DNA of 5,980 nt from an uncultured Bacteroidales bacterium (GTDB lineage Bacteria > Bacteroidota > Bacteroidia > Bacteroidales > Paludibacteraceae), in assembly GCA_900556095.1 (NCBI GenBank), contig USNU01000102.1, positions 1 through 5,980 on the forward strand, in the 5' to 3' direction. Position numbers and translations under genes: made by a program. Under the pieces are notes generated by a model, which saw only the letters and a program-made list of their open reading frames with translations, did no database searches and was not told the DNA's origin. Numbering within the stretch: the first letter of the stretch is position 1; each line of letters opens with the position of its first letter. This document shows, in pieces, positions 1 through 5,980 of this stretch.

Positions 1-720
1 GTCGTCATACACCTTGTGCGTATGCCCGCCGATAATCACATCTATATCGCGCGTCTCTGCCGCCAACTCCACATCGCAATAATCCTGCTCCGTGGCAGGA
101 TAAGTACCCAAGTGGCTTAGGCAGACCACCACATCGCACTTTTTTTCATTCCGCAACATGGTTGCCAATTCTTGCGCAATCGGATAAGGAGGATTATACA
201 CAATCGGTTCAAAGTTCTTATCCGCAATCAACCCTTTCGGTTGTACACCCAAACCAAAGATACCCACCTTCAGTCCGCCTTTGTGTACAATCGTATAGGG
301 TTCAACCACTCTTTCCAAAGGTGTGCCTTTTACATCATAGTTGGCGCACACAATCGGAAAATTCGCCTGTTGGAGTATCATTGCCAATGTATCCAAACCA
401 TAGTCAAACTCATGGTTACCGAGTGTAACGGCATCATACCCCATATGGTTAAGCGCATCTATCTCTACGCGTCCGTGATAAAAATTAAAGTACGGAGTTC
501 CTTGGCTGAAATCGCCAGCATCCACCAACAGCAAGTTTGGATCTTGTTCCCGCGCCTTGGCTATCAACCCCATACGGCGTGCATATCCACCTCGTCCGTT
601 GCCATTGGGTTCCACCTGCGAATGAGTATCATTGGTGTGCAAAATTGTCAGCGTTGTTGCCTTATCTGCACATCCCGCCAACAGCAGCACAGAAAATACA
701 AATGCAAAAATCTTTTTCAT
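1..720 (-). CDS. Lipoprotein metallophosphatase, 5'-nucleotidase/UshA-type N-terminal domain (partial, C-terminus beyond left edge)
   Basis: Reading leftwards from the ATG at 718-720 gives 240 residues, open to base 1, so the 3' end is missing. Residues 1-17 form a lipoprotein signal peptide: MKK, a hydrophobic stretch, then the lipobox LAGC with Cys17 as lipidation site, implying export and membrane anchoring. The rest carries the binuclear metallophosphatase signature of the UshA/5'-nucleotidase family in order: NDTHS (30-34, Asp31 and His33), GDFSQG (69-74, Asp70), GNHEFD (101-106, the Asn-His pair), His203 in SHLG, and GGHTH (231-235). All metal ligands expected in this domain are present. 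Family members hydrolyse 5'-nucleotides or related phosphoesters outside the cytoplasm; the exact substrate cannot be read here. Whether the substrate-binding C-terminal domain follows in the same gene, or as a separate gene as in many Bacteroidales, lies outside the window. The gene starts 67 bases after mutL with no terminator between, so cotranscription is plausible. Confidence 0.93.
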   Translation of the reverse strand, partial: MKKIFAFVFSVLLLAGCADKATTLTILHTNDTHSQVEPNGNGRGGYARRMGLIAKAREQDPNLLLVDAGDFSQGTPYFNFYHGRVEIDALNHMGYDAVTLGNHEFDYGLDTLAMILQQANFPIVCANYDVKGTPLERVVEPYTIVHKGGLKVGIFGLGVQPKGLIADKNFEPIVYNPPYPIAQELATMLRNEKKCDVVVCLSHLGTYPATEQDYCDVELAAETRDIDVIIGGHTHKVYDD

Positions 721-787
721 AAATCGGCATGTATATGGTATTATTTCTTGATTCTTGTCCACAAAGCGGCATTAGACAACTTTCGCC

Positions 788-2605
788 TCAAAACCGTTTG
801 TTTATTTCCTCATCGGTTATTACGACAATTACCCGTTTCCCATCCGGCGTGCGCCGATACATCGGCAACGCAAACAAGTGTGTCAGCAGGTCGCGCATTT
901 CCTCCTCGGTCAATGTCTTCCCGTATGGGATAGCCGTATCGCTTGCCAACGAGAGCGCTATCTTGTGCCGCCATTCGTCCCGCACATTTGTCCCCGTCTC
1001 GCGCACCACTTGCAAAATATGTTGCAATATCGGCAGCGCATTCTGCTGCCCAAGTTGCGCAGGCACACCATTGATACTATATGTTGTCTTGCCAAACTGC
1101 TCCATATCAAAGCCTATCGCCCGCAAGTCGTCCAACACAGGGGCTATAAGCAGCATGTCATCAGGCGTCAAGTCCAATATCTCAGGGAAAAGCAACTGTT
1201 GCATCGGAGCCTTGGCATTCTGCCATTCATGAATATACTGATTATATAGTACGCACATGTGTGCGCGATACTGGTTAATCAACAGTAAGCCCTGCGGAGC
1301 GGATAGTAATATATACTTGCCCATATATTGCCACGGCACCAGGGTGGCTATATCAATGTCAAAAAGTGTCGGCATCTCCGCTTGCGGCTGCGGTTCCCAA
1401 CCAGATGCTTCCCCACTCGACTGTATCGGAAACAATTTCTCCCAACCGCCCGCCGAAGGTTTCTCTGTTGGCACAAACGTATTACGCGTTTTGAACGGGT
1501 TATAAGTCGGGTCGAACAACACTTTCGGTGCCGATGCAGGACGCACATCATCCGTCGGCACCGGCATATCAATCTCCCCGTCCCTGTTAAAATCTATGGT
1601 CGGTGCAAGTGTAAACTTACCCAATGACTCACGTACTGAAGCAAGCAGTATCTGAAAGATTGTTTGCTCGTCGGCAAACTTAATTTCGGTTTTCGTCGGG
1701 TGGATATTAACATCTATCGCCTCGGGTGCAATGTCGAAATAAATAAAGAACGAAGGCTGATAATCTCCCGGAAGCATGCCCGAATAGGCCGTTTGCACCG
1801 CTTTTTGGAAATACGGATGACGCATATACCGCCCGTTCACAAAGAAATACTGCTGCGCATTTTTGCCCGCCGTTTCGGGTTTGCTGACAAACCCGCGAAT
1901 GGATACCAAATCGGTATCGGTCCTTATATCCACCAACCCCGAAGTGTAATTCCGACCTGTTCCCTTCCCGAACACTGCCTCTATACGCTGCTTTTCTGTT
2001 CCGGCAGGCAGTTCAAGCATAATCTCGTCGTTGTTGACAAACGTAAACTGCACCTTCGGATAAACCAATACAATACGATAAAAATCAGTCAGCAGGTTAC
2101 GCAGTTCGGTCTGGTCGGTTTTCAAAAATTTTCGCCGTACAGGTACATTATAAAACAAGTTCTTTACCTTAAAGTTTGTCCCCACCGAGCATTGACACGG
2201 CTCTTGTACCCGTACCTCCGATCCTGCAATCTCAAGCCGCGTCCCCATCTCGTCTTGTGCACGGCGTGTCAGCAGTTCTATCTGGGCCACGGCGCAAATA
2301 CTCGCCAATGCCTCGCCACGGAAACCCATTGTACGAAGAGAAAACAAATCCGATGCAGTTTGTATCTTCGATGTAGCGTGCCGCTCAAATGCCATACGTG
2401 CATCGGTCTCACTCATACCAGAACCGTCATCCACCACTTGCAATAGTGTTCGCCCAGCATCACGCACAATCACCTGGATATGGGTTGCCCCCGCATCCAA
2501 ACTGTTTTCCACCAACTCTTTCAAGCACGAGGCGGGGCGTTGTATTACCTCGCCTGCTGCAATCTGATTGGCAACACTATCCGGTAAAAGATGAATAATA
2601 TCCAT
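788..2605 (-). CDS. mutL: DNA mismatch repair protein MutL
   Basis: MutL couples mismatch recognition by MutS to strand removal. I chose the ATG at 2603-2605 (605 residues, beginning MDIIHLLPDSVANQIAAGEV), which matches where family members start; an in-frame TTG two codons upstream is possible but less likely. The GHKL ATPase domain is complete: ELVENSLDAGA at 30-40 (catalytic Glu30, Mg-binding Asn34), DDGSGM at 59-64, RHATSKI at 75-81, TMGFRGEALASI at 92-103, and HPTK at 302-305 with the ATP-contacting Lys305. A low-complexity linker runs from about 335 to 425, followed by the dimerisation domain. That domain keeps a beta-clamp-like motif QQLLFP (469-474). However, the metal site of endonuclease-type MutL is not recognisable: the DQHA(x2)E position reads NQYRAHM (444-450) and the CPHGRP position reads TPDGKR (586-591). 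Total length is normal. The gene follows the 77-residue gene by 28 bases and is probably cotranscribed with it. Confidence 0.97.
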   Translation of the reverse strand: MDIIHLLPDSVANQIAAGEVIQRPASCLKELVENSLDAGATHIQVIVRDAGRTLLQVVDDGSGMSETDARMAFERHATSKIQTASDLFSLRTMGFRGEALASICAVAQIELLTRRAQDEMGTRLEIAGSEVRVQEPCQCSVGTNFKVKNLFYNVPVRRKFLKTDQTELRNLLTDFYRIVLVYPKVQFTFVNNDEIMLELPAGTEKQRIEAVFGKGTGRNYTSGLVDIRTDTDLVSIRGFVSKPETAGKNAQQYFFVNGRYMRHPYFQKAVQTAYSGMLPGDYQPSFFIYFDIAPEAIDVNIHPTKTEIKFADEQTIFQILLASVRESLGKFTLAPTIDFNRDGEIDMPVPTDDVRPASAPKVLFDPTYNPFKTRNTFVPTEKPSAGGWEKLFPIQSSGEASGWEPQPQAEMPTLFDIDIATLVPWQYMGKYILLSAPQGLLLINQYRAHMCVLYNQYIHEWQNAKAPMQQLLFPEILDLTPDDMLLIAPVLDDLRAIGFDMEQFGKTTYSINGVPAQLGQQNALPILQHILQVVRETGTNVRDEWRHKIALSLASDTAIPYGKTLTEEEMRDLLTHLFALPMYRRTPDGKRVIVVITDEEINKRF

Positions 2606-2633
2606 ATTCAACAGCCTATATCCGGCAGTTAGA

Positions 2634-2867
2634 CTATAGGATTACATAAAATGCAATAATCAACATTGCCAGCAACGCAATCCAAAAAGCAAGTTTCGAT
2701 TTCTTACGCTGTCGCAGTTGCGTCATATTCTTCTCGTGTTCCTCACGAAAAGACCCGCGATGGAGGTGCTCCTTACGCTCCTTGCGTTCCTCCTTGTCCT
2801 TATCGTAGTAGATAGGACGATAATCCCACTCGCGGGGCTTGGGTACTTTCGGGAAAAGCACAGACAT
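2634..2867 (-). CDS. Small basic protein with a C-terminal membrane anchor, upstream of mutL (hypothetical)
   Basis: This 77-residue protein starts at the ATG at 2865-2867 and stops with TAG at 2634-2636. Residues 1-20 contain a Pro/aromatic stretch (PKPREWDYRPIYYD, 8-22). Residues 21-58 are very rich in Lys, Arg and Glu and are probably helical. Residues 59-77 (from LAFWIALL to the end) form one hydrophobic segment that runs to the C-terminus, preceded by RKKSK. This suggests a tail-anchored inner-membrane protein with its charged part in the cytoplasm. The PRxWDYRPIYYD-type start followed by charge and one membrane segment resembles, from memory, a widespread family of tiny Bacteroidota proteins of unknown function, some misannotated in databases as riboflavin synthase subunit beta. 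No enzymatic motif is visible, so I assign no function. It lies just after a terminator and 28 bases before mutL, which supports its being a real, translated first gene of that unit. Confidence 0.85.
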   Translation of the reverse strand: MSVLFPKVPKPREWDYRPIYYDKDKEERKERKEHLHRGSFREEHEKNMTQLRQRKKSKLAFWIALLAMLIIAFYVIL

Positions 2868-2891
2868 ACTTAAGAATAATTAACAATAAAC

Positions 2892-2932
2892 AAAAAGGGT
2901 CTGCCCGACCAATCCGTCAGGCAAACCCTTTT
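2892..2932 (-). terminator. Rho-independent terminator of the OmpA-like/TPR lipoprotein gene
   Basis: A 17-base-pair stem (arms 2893-2909 and 2916-2932) with a 6-base loop (2910-2915) begins 12 bases after the TAA at 2945-2947. Every position pairs if two G-T wobbles are allowed. On the minus strand the second arm ends in five T residues and is followed by a T-rich tail (GTTTATTG), as expected for intrinsic termination of leftward transcription. On the plus strand the arm also ends in TTTT, but there is no plus-strand gene for it to serve. Confidence 0.9.
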
Positions 2933-2944
2933 ATGAGAGTAAAC

Positions 2945-4627
2945 TTACTTTACGATTGCCTGGAATGCAGCATCCTCTGCATACTTGGCAAACTCAATAT
3001 CTTTCTGTGCCTTGGCTTTCAAGGAAGCGTCTTTGGCAACAGCCACCTTCATATTGCTGTAAACAGCATCGCGATCGTTGGTGCGAGCAGCCACTACTGC
3101 AGTCAGATAAGCAGTCGTAGCATTCGGCTCTTTTACGTTAGCCAAAGTCTGACGAGCAGCAGCGTAGTCCTCGTTCAGAATCTGCTGAACAGCAGCGTTA
3201 TTGGTAGCCACATTGCCGTAAGCCGACTTGGCAGCCTTATAATCACCCTTCATCGTATAGAACGTACCCATGGCAGCCGACAGGTTACCTTGTGTACCAG
3301 CAGCCTTGCCAAGGTACTCCTCTGCCTTCTTCAAGTCATTGTCAGCCATTGCTGCCAAACCGGCGTTGTAGTTCACATCCGCATTGTTTGGAGCAATCTC
3401 CAATGCCTTGCCATAAGCACGACGAGCCTCAGCGATATTGCCCTGCTCAAAGTAAATCATACCCATATTGTTGTATGCGCGGTAGTCGCCGAACTGCGAA
3501 GCCACCTTCTGATAAATAGCAATTTTCTCTGCATTGTCGTTAGTCAATGTAGCAGCATAGAGCAACTCCTCTACGTTCAGTTGTGCGGGGTTGTTCTTTG
3601 CCAACTCTTTAATCTCGTCGTCCGACTTACCAATCAAATCCGTGGTCAAAATCAAACGGCTGCGACGCAACTCAGGCAGAATCTCCTCGGCAATGGTTTT
3701 ATACACACTGCTCAGGTTCTTAATCTGTGTCTCACGCTCCTCGGGGTCGCTATACATACCCAACACACGCAAAACCAAGTCTTTGTCTTGCATATTGCTA
3801 TTCTCCATAGCGGCCTGGAAACCAGCCCAGTCCTCTGCGGTAATCTCCGAAGCAATATCGGTTTTCACCTTATCTTTCTTCAGTTGTTTCTGCAAGAACT
3901 TCTGTGCGTTCTTCTGACGATCAGTGGCCAATTTCGTATTCAGATCAAGACCACCTTCCGGGCTGGCATAGCCGCTAACTTCAAGTTTGTTAATGGCTTT
4001 CTTCTCATTGCTATCAGCCTCCTTGATAGCCGCACGCAAATCCTTCATTTCCTGACTGCCGGTCTCCGAATTACGGAGATTCGATTGTTGAATAAGGAAC
4101 TTGATATCAGCCTCTTGCATCTCTTGGATAACACGCTGGAACTTATCCGGAGTGATAGCCGCTTTGTTGTCGCTTGCTTTTGCCAACTTAGCAGTAGCCA
4201 TCAATCCGTCTGCCACTTTCAGATCCGGGATTTCAATCTCCTTCTTACCGATTTTTGCGGTAAAGCGCAGATAGAGTTCCGATTTATCCATTGCAGGAAC
4301 GTAGTCGAAACTGCAAGATTGGCTGTATTTACCACCATTCTTTTTGTTCACTACTTTTCCATTCTCCTTCACCTTTTCTCCAACATAAGTAACGCTTTCA
4401 CCTACCGACTCCTGACCGTCATATTTCAGCACGGGAGTAACAGTCAACACACCTTTCTTGGCAAATTTCTTTGCGGGAAAGGTACCGGTGATGTCTGCAT
4501 TTACCTTGTCTCCTACCACAGTCAGCGGGTTAGGATTAACCGTAATCTCTTCCGGTTGAGGCAGAGTCTTACTGCAAGATGCCAACATTGCTACGGCAAT
4601 GATTGACAAAAATAAACCTTTTTTCAT
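2945..4627 (-). CDS. OmpA-like/TPR-repeat lipoprotein, conserved Bacteroidales family
   Basis: The protein has 560 residues and starts at the ATG at 4625-4627. Residues 1-18 are a lipoprotein signal peptide (MKK, hydrophobic core, LASC with Cys18). Residues 22-145 are probably a beta-rich domain with no motif I can name. Residues 160-330 resemble an OmpA-like domain: LEVSGYASPEGG at 215-226, then N230, L233 and R237, which align with the GHTDxxGxxxxNxxLSxxRA pattern. The Asp that contacts diaminopimelate in OmpA domains is Ser222 here, so peptidoglycan binding is doubtful. From about 347 to 500 there are TPR helices: one clear repeat at 381-414 (YRAYNNMGMIYFEQGN, then ALEIAPNN), others near 347-380, 415-447 and 448-475. 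The C-terminus is Ala/Lys-rich. From memory, proteins of this full architecture are widely conserved in Bacteroidales without a firm function. A role as an envelope scaffold is inference. It has its own promoter and terminator, so it is probably monocistronic. Confidence 0.93.
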   Translation of the reverse strand: MKKGLFLSIIAVAMLASCSKTLPQPEEITVNPNPLTVVGDKVNADITGTFPAKKFAKKGVLTVTPVLKYDGQESVGESVTYVGEKVKENGKVVNKKNGGKYSQSCSFDYVPAMDKSELYLRFTAKIGKKEIEIPDLKVADGLMATAKLAKASDNKAAITPDKFQRVIQEMQEADIKFLIQQSNLRNSETGSQEMKDLRAAIKEADSNEKKAINKLEVSGYASPEGGLDLNTKLATDRQKNAQKFLQKQLKKDKVKTDIASEITAEDWAGFQAAMENSNMQDKDLVLRVLGMYSDPEERETQIKNLSSVYKTIAEEILPELRRSRLILTTDLIGKSDDEIKELAKNNPAQLNVEELLYAATLTNDNAEKIAIYQKVASQFGDYRAYNNMGMIYFEQGNIAEARRAYGKALEIAPNNADVNYNAGLAAMADNDLKKAEEYLGKAAGTQGNLSAAMGTFYTMKGDYKAAKSAYGNVATNNAAVQQILNEDYAAARQTLANVKEPNATTAYLTAVVAARTNDRDAVYSNMKVAVAKDASLKAKAQKDIEFAKYAEDAAFQAIVK

Positions 4628-4674
4628 ACGTATAAATTTGTGTTTTGTTAATTATCAACAACACGGCAGTTCTT

Positions 4675-4702
4675 TGTCCATTATTCATTGTCCATCGTCC
4701 TA
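4675..4702 (-). repeat. Degenerate heptamer tandem repeat in the leader of the TPR lipoprotein gene
   Basis: Four consecutive heptamers on the plus strand read tgtccat, tattcat, tgtccat and cgtccta. Copies one and three are identical; the other two differ from them at two or three positions. On the minus strand the unit is ATGGACA. The block lies between the promoter and the start codon, so it should be in the transcribed leader. It is too short to rule out chance. Confidence 0.5.
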
Positions 4703-4719
4703 CCATACTATTCGCGCTG

Positions 4720-4750
4720 CAAAATTACAAAACTTTTTCCATATCTGCAA
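4720..4750 (-). promoter_or_regulatory. Bacteroidota-type promoter for the TPR lipoprotein gene
   Basis: On the minus strand a -7 element TAATTTTG (4720-4727) matches the Bacteroidota consensus TAnnTTTG exactly. Twenty bases upstream is TTG (4748-4750, within TGTTG), fitting the -33 element of the primary sigma factor in this phylum, for which spacings near 19-21 are usual. Transcription should begin around 4712-4715, giving a leader of roughly 85 bases before the ATG at 4627. No operator is evident. Confidence 0.8.
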
Positions 4751-4859
4751 CATTCTTTCCTTTTTTCCTAATAAAAGGTGGTACGCCTACCATTATGAGC
4801 AGAAAAAACCACCGAAAAAAGATACTCACTAATTCTTTTTTTGCGGCAATAGGACAATT

Positions 4860-5423
4860 TCAAAATCCGTACTTTTGCAAAGCCAGATAAACGCGATCGA
4901 TCGGAAAACCCATTACGTTGAAATAACTGCCCACCATTTTCCGTACACCGATATAGCCGATATACTCTTGCACCCCGTATGCCCCCGCTTTATCCAACGG
5001 ACGGTAGTGTTCTACATAATAGTCAATTTCCGTGTCTGCCAATGTACGAAACGTTACGTCCGTGCAATCGACAAACGACTCCTGCGAACCCGCAGTAGTC
5101 AGAGTTATCCCCGTATAAACTTGGTGAGTATGTCCGCTTAGGCTGTACAGCATCTGTTTTGCCTCCTCCAGACTATGCGGTTTGCCGAACATTCGTCCAT
5201 TGAACCAGACAATAGTATCGGCGGTAATAAGCAACTCATCGGTATGCAGACGCGGTAGATATGCTTGTGCTTTCTCGCGCGATATATACAGAGGTATGTC
5301 TCCTTCCGTCAGATTAGCAGGGAACCATTCATCGGCATCAATACTAATTGCCTCAAAAGGGATATCCAATCCCGCCAACAAACTGCGGCGGCGGGGTGAT
5401 TGTGAACCGAGAATCAGATGCAT
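4860..5423 (-). CDS. maf: Maf family nucleoside triphosphate pyrophosphatase (YhdE-like, dTTP/UTP type)
   Basis: Maf proteins are cytoplasmic enzymes that hydrolyse nucleoside triphosphates to monophosphates and pyrophosphate, and are thought to keep certain or modified nucleotides out of nucleic acids. The 187-residue length is normal. Family motifs appear in order: the N-terminal phosphate-binding SQSPRR (7-12), acidic DADE (29-32), REKA (49-52), ADTIV (68-72) with the catalytic-site Asp69, GKP (80-82), LSGHTHQVYTG (95-104 region), DKAGAYGVQ (144-152) and GSYFNVMGFP (165-174). The stretches TDVTFRTL (121-128) and DKAGAYG(V)Q closely match E. coli YhdE, which favours the dTTP/UTP subgroup over the 7-methyl-GTP (YceF) subgroup; this is inference by motif. 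The ATG at 5421-5423 places SQSPRR where the family has it. The gene follows the UbiA gene by 82 bases; I found no consensus promoter in that gap, so cotranscription with ubiA is likely. Confidence 0.95.
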   Translation of the reverse strand: MHLILGSQSPRRRSLLAGLDIPFEAISIDADEWFPANLTEGDIPLYISREKAQAYLPRLHTDELLITADTIVWFNGRMFGKPHSLEEAKQMLYSLSGHTHQVYTGITLTTAGSQESFVDCTDVTFRTLADTEIDYYVEHYRPLDKAGAYGVQEYIGYIGVRKMVGSYFNVMGFPIDRVYLALQKYGF

Positions 5424-5505
5424 TTCAATAACAAAAAGTAAGGTGAATGCCAGATGGATATACTCTCCAACCTATGCATATACTAAGCACATCCTATAAC
5501 AAAAT

Positions 5506-5980
5506 TTACAGCGATCGCACAATCACAAAACTGAACAACATTCCGAGAAACATTATTAGTTTCATCAACTCTTGCGCACCACGATAGTCCGATGGAATAC
5601 GCGCCGCCCACAACAGCCATAATTCGCACGCAAAGGGTATCTGCAGCCCGAACACCATATAGCGCGTGGAAAGCGATTGCCACACATGCGAGAAAGGCAG
5701 CAGTGCATACCACACATATACAATCAGTCCCATCGTCAGCACAATCAACAGGGTTACAATCACCTTTGTCCATGTCTCCCCGAAACGAATAGGCAATGTA
5801 CGGCATTCCAACTCGCAATCGCCTTGTTTGTCCTGCATATCCTTGATAATCTCGCGTATCAATGTACAGAGAAAAGCAAACAAGGCAAAACCGCCTAACC
5901 ATATATACAAGTCATGTTCCAATGGGGTGTATTTCAACAGCACACCATATCGGCTGCGCAGTAACCCTACATTGGCAAAA
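5506..5980 (-). CDS. UbiA-family membrane prenyltransferase (partial, N-terminus beyond right edge)
   Basis: The frame is open from the right edge through 157 codons to the TAA at 5506-5508. A GTG at 5941-5943 is internal, since coding-like sequence (ANVGLLRSRYGVLLKYTPLE) continues upstream of it. The segment TLIREIIKDMQDKQGD, followed by CRTLPIRFG, is the second Asp-rich Mg/diphosphate-binding loop of the UbiA superfamily. Four hydrophobic segments are visible: one just before this loop (HDLYIWLGGFALFAFL), and three after it (starting near KVIVTLLIVL, RYMVFGLQIPF and LMKLIMFLGM). The first NDxxDxxxD motif would lie outside the window. These enzymes move a prenyl chain from a prenyl diphosphate to an acceptor within the inner membrane. 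Bacteroidales homologues are often annotated as geranylgeranylglycerol-phosphate geranylgeranyltransferase, but the acceptor cannot be decided here; a quinone pathway enzyme such as MenA is the main alternative. An overlapping frame at 5483-5902 is a shadow. Confidence 0.9.
   Translation of the reverse strand, partial: FANVGLLRSRYGVLLKYTPLEHDLYIWLGGFALFAFLCTLIREIIKDMQDKQGDCELECRTLPIRFGETWTKVIVTLLIVLTMGLIVYVWYALLPFSHVWQSLSTRYMVFGLQIPFACELWLLWAARIPSDYRGAQELMKLIMFLGMLFSFVIVRSL

Noticed and set aside
172..933. 253-codon open frame on the plus strand across the metallophosphatase start and the mutL end
   Set aside because: It crosses two well-supported minus-strand genes and their spacer and shows no protein-like pattern.
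1664..2446. 260-codon open frame on the plus strand within mutL
   Set aside because: It lies entirely opposite conserved MutL ATPase sequence and its translation has no recognisable motif.
2933..4606. 557-codon open frame on the plus strand, opposite the OmpA-like/TPR gene
   Set aside because: It is a codon-bias shadow of a clear lipoprotein gene. The translation shows no signal, domain or compositional logic, and the terminator and promoter fit the minus-strand gene.
4777..4813. Possible maf terminator: GGTGGT/ACCACC 6-bp stem followed by TTTTATT on the minus strand
   Set aside because: The loop is 25 bases and a competing GGTA/TACC pairing exists inside it. It is too weak to call, although a terminator near here would make sense.
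5473..5480. TATGCATA palindrome in the UbiA-maf gap
   Set aside because: An isolated 8-base palindrome in AT-rich spacer is expected by chance and has no associated promoter.
5424..5505. Possible promoter for maf near TACTTTTTG in the UbiA-maf gap
   Set aside because: The spacing inside the element is one base too long for TAnnTTTG, it lies almost on the start codon, and no TTG is found at the right distance.
5511..5518. GCGATCGC palindrome (the cyanobacterial HIP1 octamer)
   Set aside because: It is a single copy inside the UbiA C-terminal codons of a non-cyanobacterial sequence, so it is best explained by chance.
5483..5902. 139-codon minus-strand frame overlapping the UbiA gene
   Set aside because: It is out of phase with the UbiA frame, which carries the REIIKDMQD motif and continues past the right edge.

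Overview
The window looks like a piece of a Bacteroidales (phylum Bacteroidota) chromosome of moderate GC. Three things point there: a promoter of the Bacteroidota type (TTG, 20 bases, TAATTTTG), an OmpA-like/TPR lipoprotein with the GYASPEG-type motif common in this order, and close resemblance of MutL, Maf and UbiA to Bacteroidales forms as I remember them. The genus cannot be fixed by eye. This is an ordinary core-genome stretch. I see no mobile element, CRISPR array, RNA gene or defence system.

All six supported genes are on the minus strand, so they read from right to left. At the right edge (5506-5980) lies the C-terminal part of a UbiA-family membrane prenyltransferase whose start is outside the window. 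After 82 bases comes a Maf nucleotide pyrophosphatase (4860-5423). The next 232 bases hold a well-formed promoter (4720-4750) and a 5' leader with a degenerate heptamer repeat. That promoter drives a 560-residue OmpA-like/TPR lipoprotein gene (2945-4627), which ends 12 bases before a strong hairpin terminator (2892-2932). It therefore looks like a one-gene transcription unit with both ends visible.

Beyond the terminator is a second group: a 77-residue basic protein with a C-terminal membrane anchor (2634-2867), mutL (788-2605), and a lipoprotein metallophosphatase of the 5'-nucleotidase/UshA type (1-720), cut by the left edge. Gaps of 28 and 67 bases with no terminator suggest these three may be cotranscribed.

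The genes do not form one pathway. MutL handles mismatch repair, Maf removes non-canonical or selected nucleoside triphosphates, UbiA makes a prenylated membrane compound, and the two lipoproteins act in the envelope. The point most worth a second look is MutL. Its ATPase domain and a clamp-binding-like motif are intact, but the residues that form the endonuclease metal site in most MutH-less bacteria are replaced. I found no convincing undescribed system here.
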